Assembly (NCBI RefSeq): GCF_014201095.1
Contig: NZ_JACHDN010000001.1
Span: 1,612,001-1,676,000 of the forward strand
Direction: 5' to 3'
DNA: 64,000 bases
Origin: Cellulomonas hominis
Lineage (GTDB): Bacteria; Actinomycetota; Actinomycetes; Actinomycetales; Cellulomonadaceae
Shown here in pieces: positions 10,467-19,324 of the stretch (within the stretch, counting starts at the first letter, position 1; every line of letters begins with the position of its first letter). The notes below the pieces were generated by a model, which made no database searches, was not told the DNA's origin, and saw only the letters and a list, made by a program, of their open reading frames with translations. A program made the translations under genes and the position numbers.

Positions 10467-10474
10467 GCCGCCGA

Positions 10475-10503
10475 AATCTAGGCGAAGCGGTGTGCCCGGT
10501 CAC
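10475..10503 (-). promoter_or_regulatory. Promoter of the small ORF and ABC exporter
   Basis: On the leftward strand a GTGACC -35 element (10503-10498) and TAGATT -10 element (10480-10475) are 17 bases apart. The start codon follows eight bases after the -10 box. The remaining gap to hrpA (10504-10714) shows no further gene. Confidence 0.6.
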
Positions 10504-10714
10504 CGCTCAGCGAGCGGATTGAGTGCGCCACGGACCGGTGCGTGGCGGTACGTCCGCTTCGTGCCCTCGGGACGCGGCACGCGACGGCCACGTGCGGAGG
10601 CCCTGCGTAGGTAGTCGCCAGGCGGCGGCGAACGGTCGGTCGCGGCGGCCCCGTGATCGCCCTGCGCGAATCGGGATCGCGTCCCGGGCCGCCGTGCGGT
10701 GACAATGGTGCGCC

Positions 10715-13700
10715 GTGACTGCCTCCGACCCCGCCTCCCCCGCGCCCGCCCCCCGGCGGCGTGGCCGGCGTCCCGGTCGGGGCCGCGGCGGCGCCTCGCG
10801 CGAGGGCGAGCAGCCCGGCCGCCGCGAGCGCCAGCAGACCCCGCAGCGCCCCTCGCGCGACGCCGGCGGCCGCACCCGCCGCCTCGCCGCTCTCGCCGAC
10901 GCCCGCCGCGCGGTCGTGCTGCCGCCGGTCGTCTACCCCGAGCAGCTCCCGGTCTCGGCGCGCCGCGCGGAGATCGCCCGGGCGATCAGCGAGCACCAGG
11001 TCGTCATCGTCGCGGGCGAGACCGGCTCCGGGAAGACCACGCAGCTGCCGAAGATCGCCCTCGAGCTCGGGCGCGGCCGGGACGGTCAGATCGGCCACAC
11101 GCAGCCGCGCCGGATCGCCGCCCGCACGGTCGCGGAGCGGATCGCGGACGAGCTCGGCACGTCCATCGGCGAGCTGGTCGGCTACCAGGTGCGGTTCACG
11201 GACGAGTCGTCGGACCGGACGCTGGTCAAGGTGATGACCGACGGCATCCTGCTCGCGCAGATCCAGCGCGACCCGGAGCTGCGCGCCTACGACACGCTCA
11301 TCATCGACGAGGCGCACGAGCGTTCGCTGAACATCGACTTCATCCTCGGGTACCTGGCCCAGCTGCTGCCGCGGCGGCCGGAGCTCAAGGTCGTCATCAC
11401 CTCCGCGACGATCGACTCCGCCCGGTTCGCCGCGCACTTCGCGAGCCCGGCGGCGCCAGACCACCCGGACGGCACCCCGGCGCCGGTCGTCGAGGTCACC
11501 GGCCGCACGTACCCGGTCGAGGTCCGGTACCGGCCGCTGTCGCCGGACCGCCCGACGGACGACCCGGACGAGGCCGACCGCCCCGCGGCCCGGGCGCCCG
11601 CCGCCCCCGGCCCCGGCCCCGCCGCCGAGGACCGCGACCTCATGACCGCCATCTGCGAGGCCGTCGACGAGCTCGCGGCCGAGGGCCCGGGCGACGTGCT
11701 GGTCTTCCTGTCCGGCGAGCGGGAGATCCGGGACGCCGAGGACGCGCTCCGCAGCCACCTCGGCCCGCGGGTGCAGGACGCCCGCCGCCCGGACGCCGTC
11801 GAGCTGCTGCCGCTGTACGGCCGGCTGTCCGCCGCCGAGCAGCACCGGGTCTTCCAGCCGCACGGCACCCGGCGGGTCGTGCTGGCCACGAACGTCGCGG
11901 AGACGTCCCTGACGGTCCCGGGCATCCGGTACGTCGTGGACCCGGGGACCGCCCGCATCTCGCGGTACTCCAAGGCCACGAAGGTGCAGCGGCTGCCGAT
12001 CGAGCCGATCTCGCAGGCGTCGGCGAACCAGCGGTCCGGGCGGTGCGGGCGTGTCGCCGACGGCATCGCCATCCGGCTGTACTCCGAGGAGGACTACGCC
12101 TCGCGGCCGCGGTTCACCGAGCCGGAGATCCTGCGCACGTCGCTCGCGTCCGTGATCCTGCAGATGATCGCCGTGGGGGTGGCAGCGGGGCCGGACGACG
12201 TCGCGTCGTTCCCGTTCGTGGACCCGCCGGACGTCCGGGCGGTGCGCGACGGCGTCCAGCTGCTCACCGAGCTCGCCGCGCTGGAGGCCGGGCCGGGCGG
12301 GACCCGGCTCACCGAGACCGGCCGCGCGCTCGCGCAGCTCCCGATGGACCCGCGCCTGGCGCGGATGATCGTCGAGGGCGGGCGCCGGGGCGTCGCGCGC
12401 GAGGTGATGATCGTCGCCGCCGCCCTGTCGATCCAGGACCCGCGGGAGCGCCCCGTCGAGCAGCGCCCGCAGGCCGACCAGGCGCACGCGCGGTTCGCCG
12501 ACCCGGCGTCGGACTTCCTCACCTACCTCAACCTCTGGCAGTACGTCCGGGACGCGCAGCGCGACCTGTCCGGGTCGGCCTTCCGGCGGCTCTGCCGGTC
12601 CGAGTACCTCAACTACCTGCGGCTGCGCGAGTGGCAGGACGTCGTGACGCAGCTCAAGGAGCTCGCGAAGCCGCTGGGCATCACGATGAACCCGCCGCGC
12701 CGCACCGACCGCGACCTCAGCGCGGGCTCGGCCGACCGGGAGGACCCGGCGACCGCCGCCCGCGGCTCGCTGCGGCTCGAGTGGGACGCCGACCGCATCC
12801 ACGTGTCGCTGCTGTCCGGCCTGCTGTCGCAGATCGGCATGCAGGAGGCGTCGGACCTGTCGGGTGGGGCGCCGCCGCGCGGGAAGGGCGGGCGCGCGCC
12901 GGACCGCCGCGGGCGCAACGAGTACCTGGGCGCGCGCGGGGCGCGGTTCTCGATCTTCCCCGGCTCGGCGCTCGCGAAGAAGCCGCCGGCCTGGGTGATG
13001 GCGGGCGAGCTCGTCGAGACCTCGCGGCTCTGGGCGCGGGACGCCGCGCGCATCCAGCCGGAGTGGGCCGAGGACCTGGCCGCCCACCTCGTGAAGCGGT
13101 CGTACTCCGAGCCGTCGTGGTCCTCCAAGCAGGGCGCGGCCATGGCCCTGGAACGCGTCATGCTCTACGGCGTCCCGATCGTCACCGGCCGCCGGGTGCT
13201 GTTCGGCAAGGTCGACGCCGAGCACGCGCGCGAGCTGTTCATCCGGCACGCCCTGGTCGAGGGCGACTGGACCACGCACCACGCGTTCTTCGCGGAGAAC
13301 CGCCGCCTGCTCGACGAGGCCGAGGACCTGGAGGCCCGGTCCCGGCGCCGCGGGCTCGTGGTGGACGACGACGCGCTGTTCGACTTCTACGACGAGCGCA
13401 TCCCCGACGACGTCGTCTCCGCCCGGCACTTCGACCAGTGGTGGAAGGGCGCGCGGCGGCGGGACCCGGACCTGCTGACGTTCACGCGCGAGCTGCTGGT
13501 CGCCGACGACGCCGGGGTCGACGAGTCGTCCTTCCCGTCCACCTGGCCGCAGGCCGACCTCGCGCTGCCGCTGACCTACCAGTTCCAGCCCGGCACCGAC
13601 GCCGACGGCGTGACCGTGCACGTGCCGCTGGTCGCGCTGGCCCGGGTGCAGCCCGACGGGTTCGACTGGATGGTCCCCGGCCTGCGCGAGGAGCTGGTCA

Positions 13701-15097
13701 CCGCGACGATCCGCGCGCTGCCCAAACCGGTGCGCGTGCAGCTCGTCCCCGCCCCCGACGTGGCGCGGGACGTGGTGGCCTGGTTCGACGCGCACACCGC
13801 GTCCTGGGCGGACACCGTCCGGGCCGGGGACGCCGCGCCGTCGTTCCGGGCGACGTTCCGGCAGGCCGTGCGAGCGCTGCGCGACGTCGAGGTGCCCGAG
13901 GACGCGGTCGACGACGACCGGCTGCCGCCGCACCTGCGCATGACGTTCCGCGTGGTCGACGACCGCGGGCGTGTCGTGGACGAGGGCAAGGACCTCGCGG
14001 TCCTGCAGCGGCGGCTCGCCGCCCGGACGCAGGACGCCGTGAGCACCGCGGTGCGGTCGGCGGTGCGGGAGGCGATGTCGGACGCCGGCCCCCGGGCGGA
14101 CTCGGCAGCGCAGCGCGCCGCGCCCGCCCCGCGCCCCGCCGCGCCGGCCGCGCCCGCCCGCCCCGCGGCCCTGCCCGGCTTCGACGCCGGCGACCTGACC
14201 ACCTGGCCCGACGGCCTGCCGGGCGGCGAGCTCCCCGAGCGCGTCGAGACCACCGACCCCAGCGGCCTCACCGTCCGCGGCTACCCGGCCCTGGTCGAGC
14301 GCGGTCGCGGCCCCGCCGCCACGGTCGGCGTCGAGGTGCTGGCCGACGCCGGGGAGCAGGCGCTGCGGCACCGCGCCGGCCTGCGCCGCCTCCTGCTCCG
14401 CGACCTCGGCCTCGCGACCGCCCGGATCACCAGCCGGTGGAGCGGCACCCAGGCCCTCGCCCTGGCGGCCAGCCCGTACCCCAGCACCGACGCGCTGGTG
14501 TCCGACGTCCAGCTCGCGGCCGTGGACCGGCTGCTCGGCGAGCACCTGGGTGGCCGGCCCGCGACGTCCGTGCGGTCGGCGACGACGTACGCGGAGGCGC
14601 GGGCGTTCGTCCGCGACCGGCTGGAGGACGCCGCGCACCGCGTCGTCGGCGACCTCGTGACCGTGCTCGGCGCGGCCCGCGACCTCGACGCGGCCGTCCG
14701 GGGCACCCGCTCGCTCGCCCTGCTCGGCACCGTCCGGGACGTCCAGGCGCAGTCCGAGGCGCTGGTGCACGACGGGTTCGTCGCCGAGACCGGGGCCGAC
14801 CGGCTTCCGCACCTCGCGCGCTACCTCCGGGCGGCCGCGCACCGCCTCGACAAGGCCGGCGCCAACCCCGCCCGGGACGAGCAGCTCGCCTGGCAGGTCC
14901 ACGACCTCGAGCAGCTGCTCGGGCAGACGCGCGCCCGTGCCACGTCCCGCACCCCGGTGCCCGCGGACCTCGCGGCCCTGGACGACGCCCGCTGGATGAT
15001 CGAGGAGCTGCGGGTCAGCCTGTTCGCGCAGCAGCTCGGCACGCCGGTGCCGGTGAGCGAGAAGCGCATCCGGAAGGCCCTCGCGGCGCTTGCCTGA
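10715..15097 (+). CDS. hrpA: ATP-dependent RNA helicase HrpA (DEAH box)
   Basis: A 1460-residue DEAH-box helicase of the HrpA type, linked to mRNA processing and rescue of collided ribosomes in other bacteria. A basic, low-complexity N-terminus (about 60 residues) precedes Walker A GETGSGKTT (101-109), DEAH in LIIDEAHERS (198-201) and SAT in ITSATIDS. Motif VI is QRSGRCGRVADG. The long C-terminal part matches the HrpA-specific DUF3418 region. It is somewhat longer than the E. coli protein because of the N-terminal tail, a Pro/Ala insert near residues 285-310 and another near 1130-1155. The GTG at 10715 is the start; no strong ribosome binding site is visible. Confidence 0.93.
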   Translation: MTASDPASPAPAPRRRGRRPGRGRGGASREGEQPGRRERQQTPQRPSRDAGGRTRRLAALADARRAVVLPPVVYPEQLPVSARRAEIARAISEHQVVIVAGETGSGKTTQLPKIALELGRGRDGQIGHTQPRRIAARTVAERIADELGTSIGELVGYQVRFTDESSDRTLVKVMTDGILLAQIQRDPELRAYDTLIIDEAHERSLNIDFILGYLAQLLPRRPELKVVITSATIDSARFAAHFASPAAPDHPDGTPAPVVEVTGRTYPVEVRYRPLSPDRPTDDPDEADRPAARAPAAPGPGPAAEDRDLMTAICEAVDELAAEGPGDVLVFLSGEREIRDAEDALRSHLGPRVQDARRPDAVELLPLYGRLSAAEQHRVFQPHGTRRVVLATNVAETSLTVPGIRYVVDPGTARISRYSKATKVQRLPIEPISQASANQRSGRCGRVADGIAIRLYSEEDYASRPRFTEPEILRTSLASVILQMIAVGVAAGPDDVASFPFVDPPDVRAVRDGVQLLTELAALEAGPGGTRLTETGRALAQLPMDPRLARMIVEGGRRGVAREVMIVAAALSIQDPRERPVEQRPQADQAHARFADPASDFLTYLNLWQYVRDAQRDLSGSAFRRLCRSEYLNYLRLREWQDVVTQLKELAKPLGITMNPPRRTDRDLSAGSADREDPATAARGSLRLEWDADRIHVSLLSGLLSQIGMQEASDLSGGAPPRGKGGRAPDRRGRNEYLGARGARFSIFPGSALAKKPPAWVMAGELVETSRLWARDAARIQPEWAEDLAAHLVKRSYSEPSWSSKQGAAMALERVMLYGVPIVTGRRVLFGKVDAEHARELFIRHALVEGDWTTHHAFFAENRRLLDEAEDLEARSRRRGLVVDDDALFDFYDERIPDDVVSARHFDQWWKGARRRDPDLLTFTRELLVADDAGVDESSFPSTWPQADLALPLTYQFQPGTDADGVTVHVPLVALARVQPDGFDWMVPGLREELVTATIRALPKPVRVQLVPAPDVARDVVAWFDAHTASWADTVRAGDAAPSFRATFRQAVRALRDVEVPEDAVDDDRLPPHLRMTFRVVDDRGRVVDEGKDLAVLQRRLAARTQDAVSTAVRSAVREAMSDAGPRADSAAQRAAPAPRPAAPAAPARPAALPGFDAGDLTTWPDGLPGGELPERVETTDPSGLTVRGYPALVERGRGPAATVGVEVLADAGEQALRHRAGLRRLLLRDLGLATARITSRWSGTQALALAASPYPSTDALVSDVQLAAVDRLLGEHLGGRPATSVRSATTYAEARAFVRDRLEDAAHRVVGDLVTVLGAARDLDAAVRGTRSLALLGTVRDVQAQSEALVHDGFVAETGADRLPHLARYLRAAAHRLDKAGANPARDEQLAWQVHDLEQLLGQTRARATSRTPVPADLAALDDARWMIEELRVSLFAQQLGTPVPVSEKRIRKALAALA

Positions 15098-15140
15098 CCC
15101 GCGTCTGCAACGCTGTGCCCGCCGCGGGCATAGGAGGGGC

Positions 15141-15699
15141 ATGGAGGACGCACAGAGCGACGCCGACCTGCTGGCCCGCGCACGGACCCACCCCGAGATC
15201 CTCGGCGTGCTGTACGAGAGACACGCGGTCGCGGTGCACCGCTACCTCAGCCGCCGCGTCGGGACCGGCCCGGCCGACGACCTGCTCGGGGAGGTCTTCC
15301 TCGCCGCGGTCGAGGCCCGCCTCCGCGTGCAGCCGCACCCCAGCGGGTCCGCGCTGCCGTGGCTGTACGGCATCGCCGGGAACGTGGTCCGCGGCCACCT
15401 GCGCCGTCGGCCCGGGTGGACGCCGGCACTCGCGGACGACGTCGACTGGGACGCCGTCGACGACCGGGTGGACGCCGTCGCCCGGCGCGGGGAGCTCCGC
15501 GCCGCCCTCGGCACCCTGAGCGTCGAGGACCGGCAGATCGTCCTGCTCGTCGCCTGGGACGGGCTCACCCCCACCGAGGCCGCCGACGCCCTGGGCATCA
15601 GCCCCGTCGCGGGCCCGCAGCCGCCTGCACCGCGCGCGCAGCCGCGCCCAGGCCGCGCTCGCCACGCTCGCACCGACCGGACAGGAGAGCCACCGATGA
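15141..15699 (+). pseudogene. ECF-type RNA polymerase sigma factor with a one-base frameshift
   Basis: Sigma-70 family (ECF) factor starting at ATG 15141 behind an AGGAGG ribosome binding site. Region 2 is DLLARARTHPEILGVLYERHAVAVHRYL and onward (residues 9 upward), and region 4 begins LSVEDRQIVLLVAWDGLTPTEAADALGISPVA. The zero frame then reads GPQPPAPRAQP and runs into the next gene. Dropping one G from the GGG at 15611-15613 restores ARSRLHRARSRAQAALATL, the expected DNA-contact helix. It then ends at a TGA (15697-15699) overlapping the next ATG, as in intact operons. So the gene is either truly disrupted or carries a sequencing error. As read, the last helix is lost and the product is fused to its partner. 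Confidence 0.85.
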
Positions 15700-16637
15700 G
15701 CCTCGACACCCTGCTCAGCAGCACCGCCGCCACCACCGACCCCGACCCCGCCGTCCTCGCCGCGGCCCGCGCCCGGCTGGACGACCGCACCCGCACGGCG
15801 CAGACCGTGGTGCTGCTGCACCGCCGCCGCGCGCGGCGCCGCCGGCTCGGCCTGTCGCTCGCCGGGGTGGCCGCCGCCGGGGCGCTCGCCGTGGTCCCGC
15901 TCGTCGTGGACGGCACGACCCCCGAGGCCGAGGCCGCGGAGGTGCTCGTGACGGCCGGCGCGGCGGCCGCCGCCCAGCCCGACGAGGTCGGTGACGCGCC
16001 GTACTGGCACACCGTCTCCACCTGCGCGCAGGAGGGCGGGGGGCAGGACGGCACCGAGCACCGGCGGGAGGTCTGGAACGCGCGCGTCGAGCCGGGGCTG
16101 CTGCTGGACGACGCCGTCGACGCGGACCCGATCGGTCTGGGGGCGGCCCTGTTCCCCGTCGGCGGCACGACCGTCGACTGGGACGGCCTCACGACGCTGC
16201 CGACGGATCCGGTGGCCCTGCGCGCCGCGCTGCTCGACGGGCTCCCGGAGTCCTCGCGGACCGACGACGACGTGCTGTTCGACCAGATCACGGCCCTGCT
16301 CGTGGAGAGCCCGGCGTCGCCGGCGCTGCGCGGCGCGCTGTGGCAGGTCGCGTCGCAGGTCGGCGGCGTGCGGCTCGTCGGCGAGGTCACGGACGCGGCC
16401 GGCCGGCGGGGCGTGGCGCTGGAGCAGACCCTGACCGGGGGCGACGGGAGCACCGTCCGCCGCCTCGTCGTCGATCCCGACGCGGGCACGCTGCTGGAGC
16501 GGGTCGACGCGTACGACGGGCCCGGCACGGAGTCCGACCTGCGCTACCGCTCGACGTACCTCGTGCAGGGCCCGGCCGGCACCCTGCCGGTCCAGCCGCA
16601 GCTGCCGCCCGGCTGCACCACGTTCGAGCGCTGCTGA
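15696..16637 (+). CDS. Membrane-anchored CU044_5270-like protein paired with the sigma factor
   Basis: A 313-residue protein starting at ATG 15696 behind AGGAGAG. It has an N-terminal cytoplasmic segment, an Arg-rich stretch RRRARRRR, one transmembrane helix (LGLSLAGVAAAGALAVVPLVV, about residues 51-70) and an extracytoplasmic domain of some 240 residues. This matches the actinobacterial CU044_5270 family, regularly encoded behind an ECF sigma factor and thought to regulate it. Cell-surface segments include DAPYWHTVSTCAQEGG. The start overlaps the frame-corrected stop of the sigma gene by ATGA. Function in signal sensing is inferred from context only. Confidence 0.72.
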   Translation: MSLDTLLSSTAATTDPDPAVLAAARARLDDRTRTAQTVVLLHRRRARRRRLGLSLAGVAAAGALAVVPLVVDGTTPEAEAAEVLVTAGAAAAAQPDEVGDAPYWHTVSTCAQEGGGQDGTEHRREVWNARVEPGLLLDDAVDADPIGLGAALFPVGGTTVDWDGLTTLPTDPVALRAALLDGLPESSRTDDDVLFDQITALLVESPASPALRGALWQVASQVGGVRLVGEVTDAAGRRGVALEQTLTGGDGSTVRRLVVDPDAGTLLERVDAYDGPGTESDLRYRSTYLVQGPAGTLPVQPQLPPGCTTFERC

Positions 16638-16660
16638 CCCCGTGCCGGGCCCGGGAGCCA

Positions 16661-16735
16661 CGCCGAGATCGGTCCTCCGCACCGAGGTCGGTCGCTGGGA
16701 CGACCGATCTGGGTCGGGAGTGCCGATCTCGGCGG
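16661..16735. repeat. Four-unit intergenic palindromic element (CGAGATCGG family, copy A)
   Basis: Four related units, GCCGAGATCGG (16662), CCGAGGTCGG (16682), CGACCGATCTGGG (16701) and GCCGATCTCGGC (16722), lie about 20 bases apart. The first two are in one orientation and the last two in the other. The element fills the gap between two convergent genes. The same four-unit plan recurs at 51348-51420. Confidence 0.75.
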
Positions 16736-16769
16736 ACGCGGGCGGTGCGCGGGGAGGGTGGGGCGGGCG

Positions 16770-18152
16770 TCAGCCCTCGTGCGACGCCCGGGCGTAGTCG
16801 GCGTCCTTGGTCTCCCGGGTGAGCAGCAGCGCCACGAACGTCAGCACCCCCGCGCCGGACAGGTACAGCCCGACCAGCCAGGTCCCGCCGTCAGCGAGCG
16901 CCCACAGCGCCAGCGCGACGATCGGCGCGAGCGCGGCCCCGAGGATCGACGACACGTTGTACGCGACCGCCGAGCCGGTGTACCGGACGTTCGTCGGGAA
17001 CAGCTCCGGCAGCAGGGCGCCCATCGGCCCGAACGTCGCGCCCATGAGCACGAACCCGAGCACCAGGAACGCCTGCACCAGCGCGCCGGTGAACACCTGG
17101 TCCTCGCGCATCGGCAGGAACAGCGCGAACGTGAGCCCGAAGGCGATGATCAGCCCGGTGACCCACAGCAGCAGCCGGCGGCGGCCCAGGCGGTCCGCGA
17201 GCGGCCCGGCGGCCAGGGTGAACAGGCCGAAGAACACGACGCCGATGATCTGCATGAGCACGAAGTGCACGTACGGGATGCCCAGGCCGCCCGGGTCGCC
17301 GTTCTCCGGCGCCACGGCGCGGGTGCCGTAGGTCAGCGTGAAGTTCGTCATCAGGTAGAACAGCACGTAGGTCGCCAGCATGATGAACGTGCCCAGCAGG
17401 GTCTCGCGCCAGTGGAACCGCAGGGTCGTGCCGAGCGGGAGCTTCGTGAGCCGGCCCTTCTTCTCCGCGGCCGTGAACGCCTCGGACTCGACCAGCTTCA
17501 GCCGGACCCACAGGCCGATGATCACCATGACGGCCGAGAACAGGAACGGCACGCGCCAGCCCCACGACATGAACGCGGCCGAGCCCTCGCCGAGCACGCC
17601 GTTGATCACGAGGAACAGGCCGTTCGCGATGATGAAGCCGAGCGGGGCGCCGAGCTGCGGGAACGTGCCGTACCACGCGCGCTTGCCGGCGGGGGCGTTC
17701 TCGGTGGCGACCAGCGCCGCGCCGGACCACTCGCCGCCGAGCGCGAAGCCCTGCGCGAGCCGCAGCACCAGCAGCGCGACCGTCGCGGCGACCCCGATGT
17801 GGTCGAACGTCGGCAGCACGCCGATGAGGAACGTCGCGATCCCCATCGTCAGCAGCGAGTACACGAGCGTGGTCTTGCGGCCGCGGCGGTCCCCGAGGTG
17901 CCCGAAGAACACGGCGCCGATCGGCCGGGCGACCATCGCCGCGCCGAACACCGCGAAGGACGCGAGCAGCGCCGTGGTGTCGTTGCCGGTCGGGAAGAAC
18001 AGCTTCGGGAACACGAGGACCGCGGCGGTCGCGTAGACGTAGAAGTCGTAGAACTCGATGGTGGTGCCGACGAGGCTCGCCGCGATGACGCGGGACGGCG
18101 AGTTCAGCGGCCGCGCGGGGGCGGCGGCGGTGGGCGCGGTGGTGGTGGGCAT
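16770..18152 (-). CDS. MHS-family major facilitator transporter
   Basis: A 460-residue MFS symporter of the metabolite:H+ symport (ShiA/ProP-like) branch, with twelve predicted membrane helices. Signature stretches are GTTIEFYDFYVYATAA near residue 25, the loop motif GHLGDRRGRKTT, RLAQGFALGGEWSGA, and PADRLGRRR-type loop 8-9 GPLADRLGRRR. The family imports organic acids, osmolytes or similar metabolites with protons; the substrate cannot be read. ATG 18152 is preceded by GGAGTG; a GTG nine bases upstream would overlap that site and is less likely. It stands alone, divergent from the glycosylase gene. Confidence 0.87.
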   Translation of the reverse strand: MPTTTAPTAAAPARPLNSPSRVIAASLVGTTIEFYDFYVYATAAVLVFPKLFFPTGNDTTALLASFAVFGAAMVARPIGAVFFGHLGDRRGRKTTLVYSLLTMGIATFLIGVLPTFDHIGVAATVALLVLRLAQGFALGGEWSGAALVATENAPAGKRAWYGTFPQLGAPLGFIIANGLFLVINGVLGEGSAAFMSWGWRVPFLFSAVMVIIGLWVRLKLVESEAFTAAEKKGRLTKLPLGTTLRFHWRETLLGTFIMLATYVLFYLMTNFTLTYGTRAVAPENGDPGGLGIPYVHFVLMQIIGVVFFGLFTLAAGPLADRLGRRRLLLWVTGLIIAFGLTFALFLPMREDQVFTGALVQAFLVLGFVLMGATFGPMGALLPELFPTNVRYTGSAVAYNVSSILGAALAPIVALALWALADGGTWLVGLYLSGAGVLTFVALLLTRETKDADYARASHEG

Positions 18153-18278
18153 GCGGGTCACTCCGGTTCACGACGGTGCTGCGGCACGCCGGCCACCGAC
18201 GGGGACGTCGGGTGGGGTCGGCTCGCGGGTCGGCTCGTGACGCTCGTGGGTGCTCCAGCGCGTCGTCGACCCTACGCC

Positions 18279-18298
18279 CCGTCTCACGTTTCAGACGG
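18279..18298. promoter_or_regulatory. Inverted repeat in the MFS/glycosylase divergent gap
   Basis: CCGTCT and AGACGG flank an eight-base spacer 127 bases upstream of the transporter start. It may be an operator for the transporter gene; nothing else in the 255-base gap stands out. Confidence 0.25.
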
Positions 18299-18407
18299 TT
18301 CCTGTCCGCATGTCGGAATCGACCGGGACTCCTCCACAGGCGCGACGGACGTGCGGGTTGTGGATGACGGGGGCCGGGTTGTGGGTGCCCTCGGGCAGAG
18401 TGTCGGC

Positions 18408-19055
18408 ATGACCAGCAGCGACCCGACCCCCGCCGAGGCCCTCCAGCACCCCGTGTCGTCCGAGACCGCCGCGGGGCACCCGCCGGGGCGGCGCTGCTTC
18501 GGCGACGGCGACCCGCTCTACGAGCGGTACCACGACGAGGAGTGGGGCCGGCCGGTCCACGGCGAGCGGGAGCTCTACGAGCGCATGACGCTCGAGGCGT
18601 TCCAGTCCGGCCTCGCCTGGATCACGGTCCTGCGGAAGCGCGAGGGGTTCCGCGCCGCGTTCGCCGACTTCGACCCCGCGGTGGTCGCCGGGTACGACGA
18701 CCACGACGTCGAGCGGCTGATGGGCGACGCCGGGATCATCCGCAACCGCGCGAAGATCACCGCCGCGATCGCGAACGCCCAGGCGCTGCTGGACCTGCAC
18801 GGGCGCGGCGGGTCGCTGGACGCGGTGTTCTGGTCGCACGCGCCGGACCCGGGGGCGCGGCCCCGACCCCGCACGTTCGCCGACGTCCCGGCGCGGACGC
18901 CCGAGTCGATCGCCCTCGCGAAGGAGCTGAAGCGGCTGGGCTTCCGGTTCGTCGGGCCGACGACCGCCTACGCGGCGATGCAGGCCTGCGGGATGGTGGA
19001 CGACCACCTGGCGGACTGCCCGGTGGTGCTGGCCGGCGTGCGCCCGACCGCCTAG
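18408..19055 (+). CDS. tag: DNA-3-methyladenine glycosylase I
   Basis: A 215-residue Tag-type base-excision glycosylase that removes 3-methyladenine from alkylated DNA. The family signature is complete: [23 protein letters not shown], the [16 protein letters not shown] helix ([12 protein letters not shown]) and [14 protein letters not shown]. Further matches are [35 protein letters not shown] and a C-terminal His in DDHLADC. Cys and His zinc ligands are in place. The ATG at 18408 begins a short 20-residue tail before the conserved core. It is a single gene, divergent from the transporter. Confidence 0.92.
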   Translation: MTSSDPTPAEALQHPVSSETAAGHPPGRRCFGDGDPLYERYHDEEWGRPVHGERELYERMTLEAFQSGLAWITVLRKREGFRAAFADFDPAVVAGYDDHDVERLMGDAGIIRNRAKITAAIANAQALLDLHGRGGSLDAVFWSHAPDPGARPRPRTFADVPARTPESIALAKELKRLGFRFVGPTTAYAAMQACGMVDDHLADCPVVLAGVRPTA

Positions 19056-19188
19056 GCCGGGATCGCCGCGGACGAGTGCGTCGAGCACCCCGACGCCGTC
19101 CCGGAGGCCGCCCGGCCGGCCTGCCGAGGACGCCCCGCCGGGGGCGACCCCGGGGACCGCGGGTCGTTCCATGACGCATCAGGGGCAC

Positions 19189-19217
19189 TGGACGCACCCG
19201 CCCGCTGGCCCTACTGT
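19189..19217 (+). promoter_or_regulatory. Promoter of the met operon
   Basis: TGGACG (19189-19194) and TACTGT (19212-19217) are 17 bases apart. The predicted start of transcription at about 19224 coincides with the first base of the riboswitch. Confidence 0.6.
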
Positions 19218-19224
19218 GGCCACA

Positions 19225-19322
19225 CCCATCCAGAGCGACCGAGAGACCTGGCTCGTCGACGTCGCAGCAACCCCCCTCCTCGCGGAGGGTGCGGGTGCTT
19301 CCGCCAGGATCGATGGAGCGAG
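19225..19322 (+). promoter_or_regulatory. SAM-clan riboswitch (S-box type, likely the SAM-I/IV variant)
   Basis: The leader shows the S-box core in order: GAGCGACCGAGAGACCTGGC, then CGTCGACGTCGCAGCAACC, a P3 hairpin CCCTCC-TCGC-GGAGGG, and GGTGCTTCCGCCAGGATCGATGGAG. CCATC at the 5' end pairs with GATGG at 19312-19316 as P1. A separate P4 stem is missing, which is why I favour the SAM-I/IV variant. GGAG at 19315-19318, partly in the 3' strand of P1, is also the metF Shine-Dalgarno sequence, so SAM binding should hide it. No separate terminator is seen. Confidence 0.88.
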
Positions 19323-19324
19323 CG

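Noticed and set aside
10478..15142. 1554-codon leftward frame opposite hrpA
   Set aside because: It is an antisense shadow of GC-rich hrpA with no domain content; low-complexity Arg/Gly/Val-rich text is typical of such shadows.
18279..18298. Possible intrinsic terminator between transporter and glycosylase
   Set aside because: The two genes are divergent, so a terminator there makes no sense; kept only as a weak operator candidate.
16758..19055. Long rightward frame that runs through the MHS transporter into the glycosylase gene
   Set aside because: The first 550 codons are a shadow of the leftward MFS gene; only the last 215 codons carry Tag motifs, behind a proper start at 18408.
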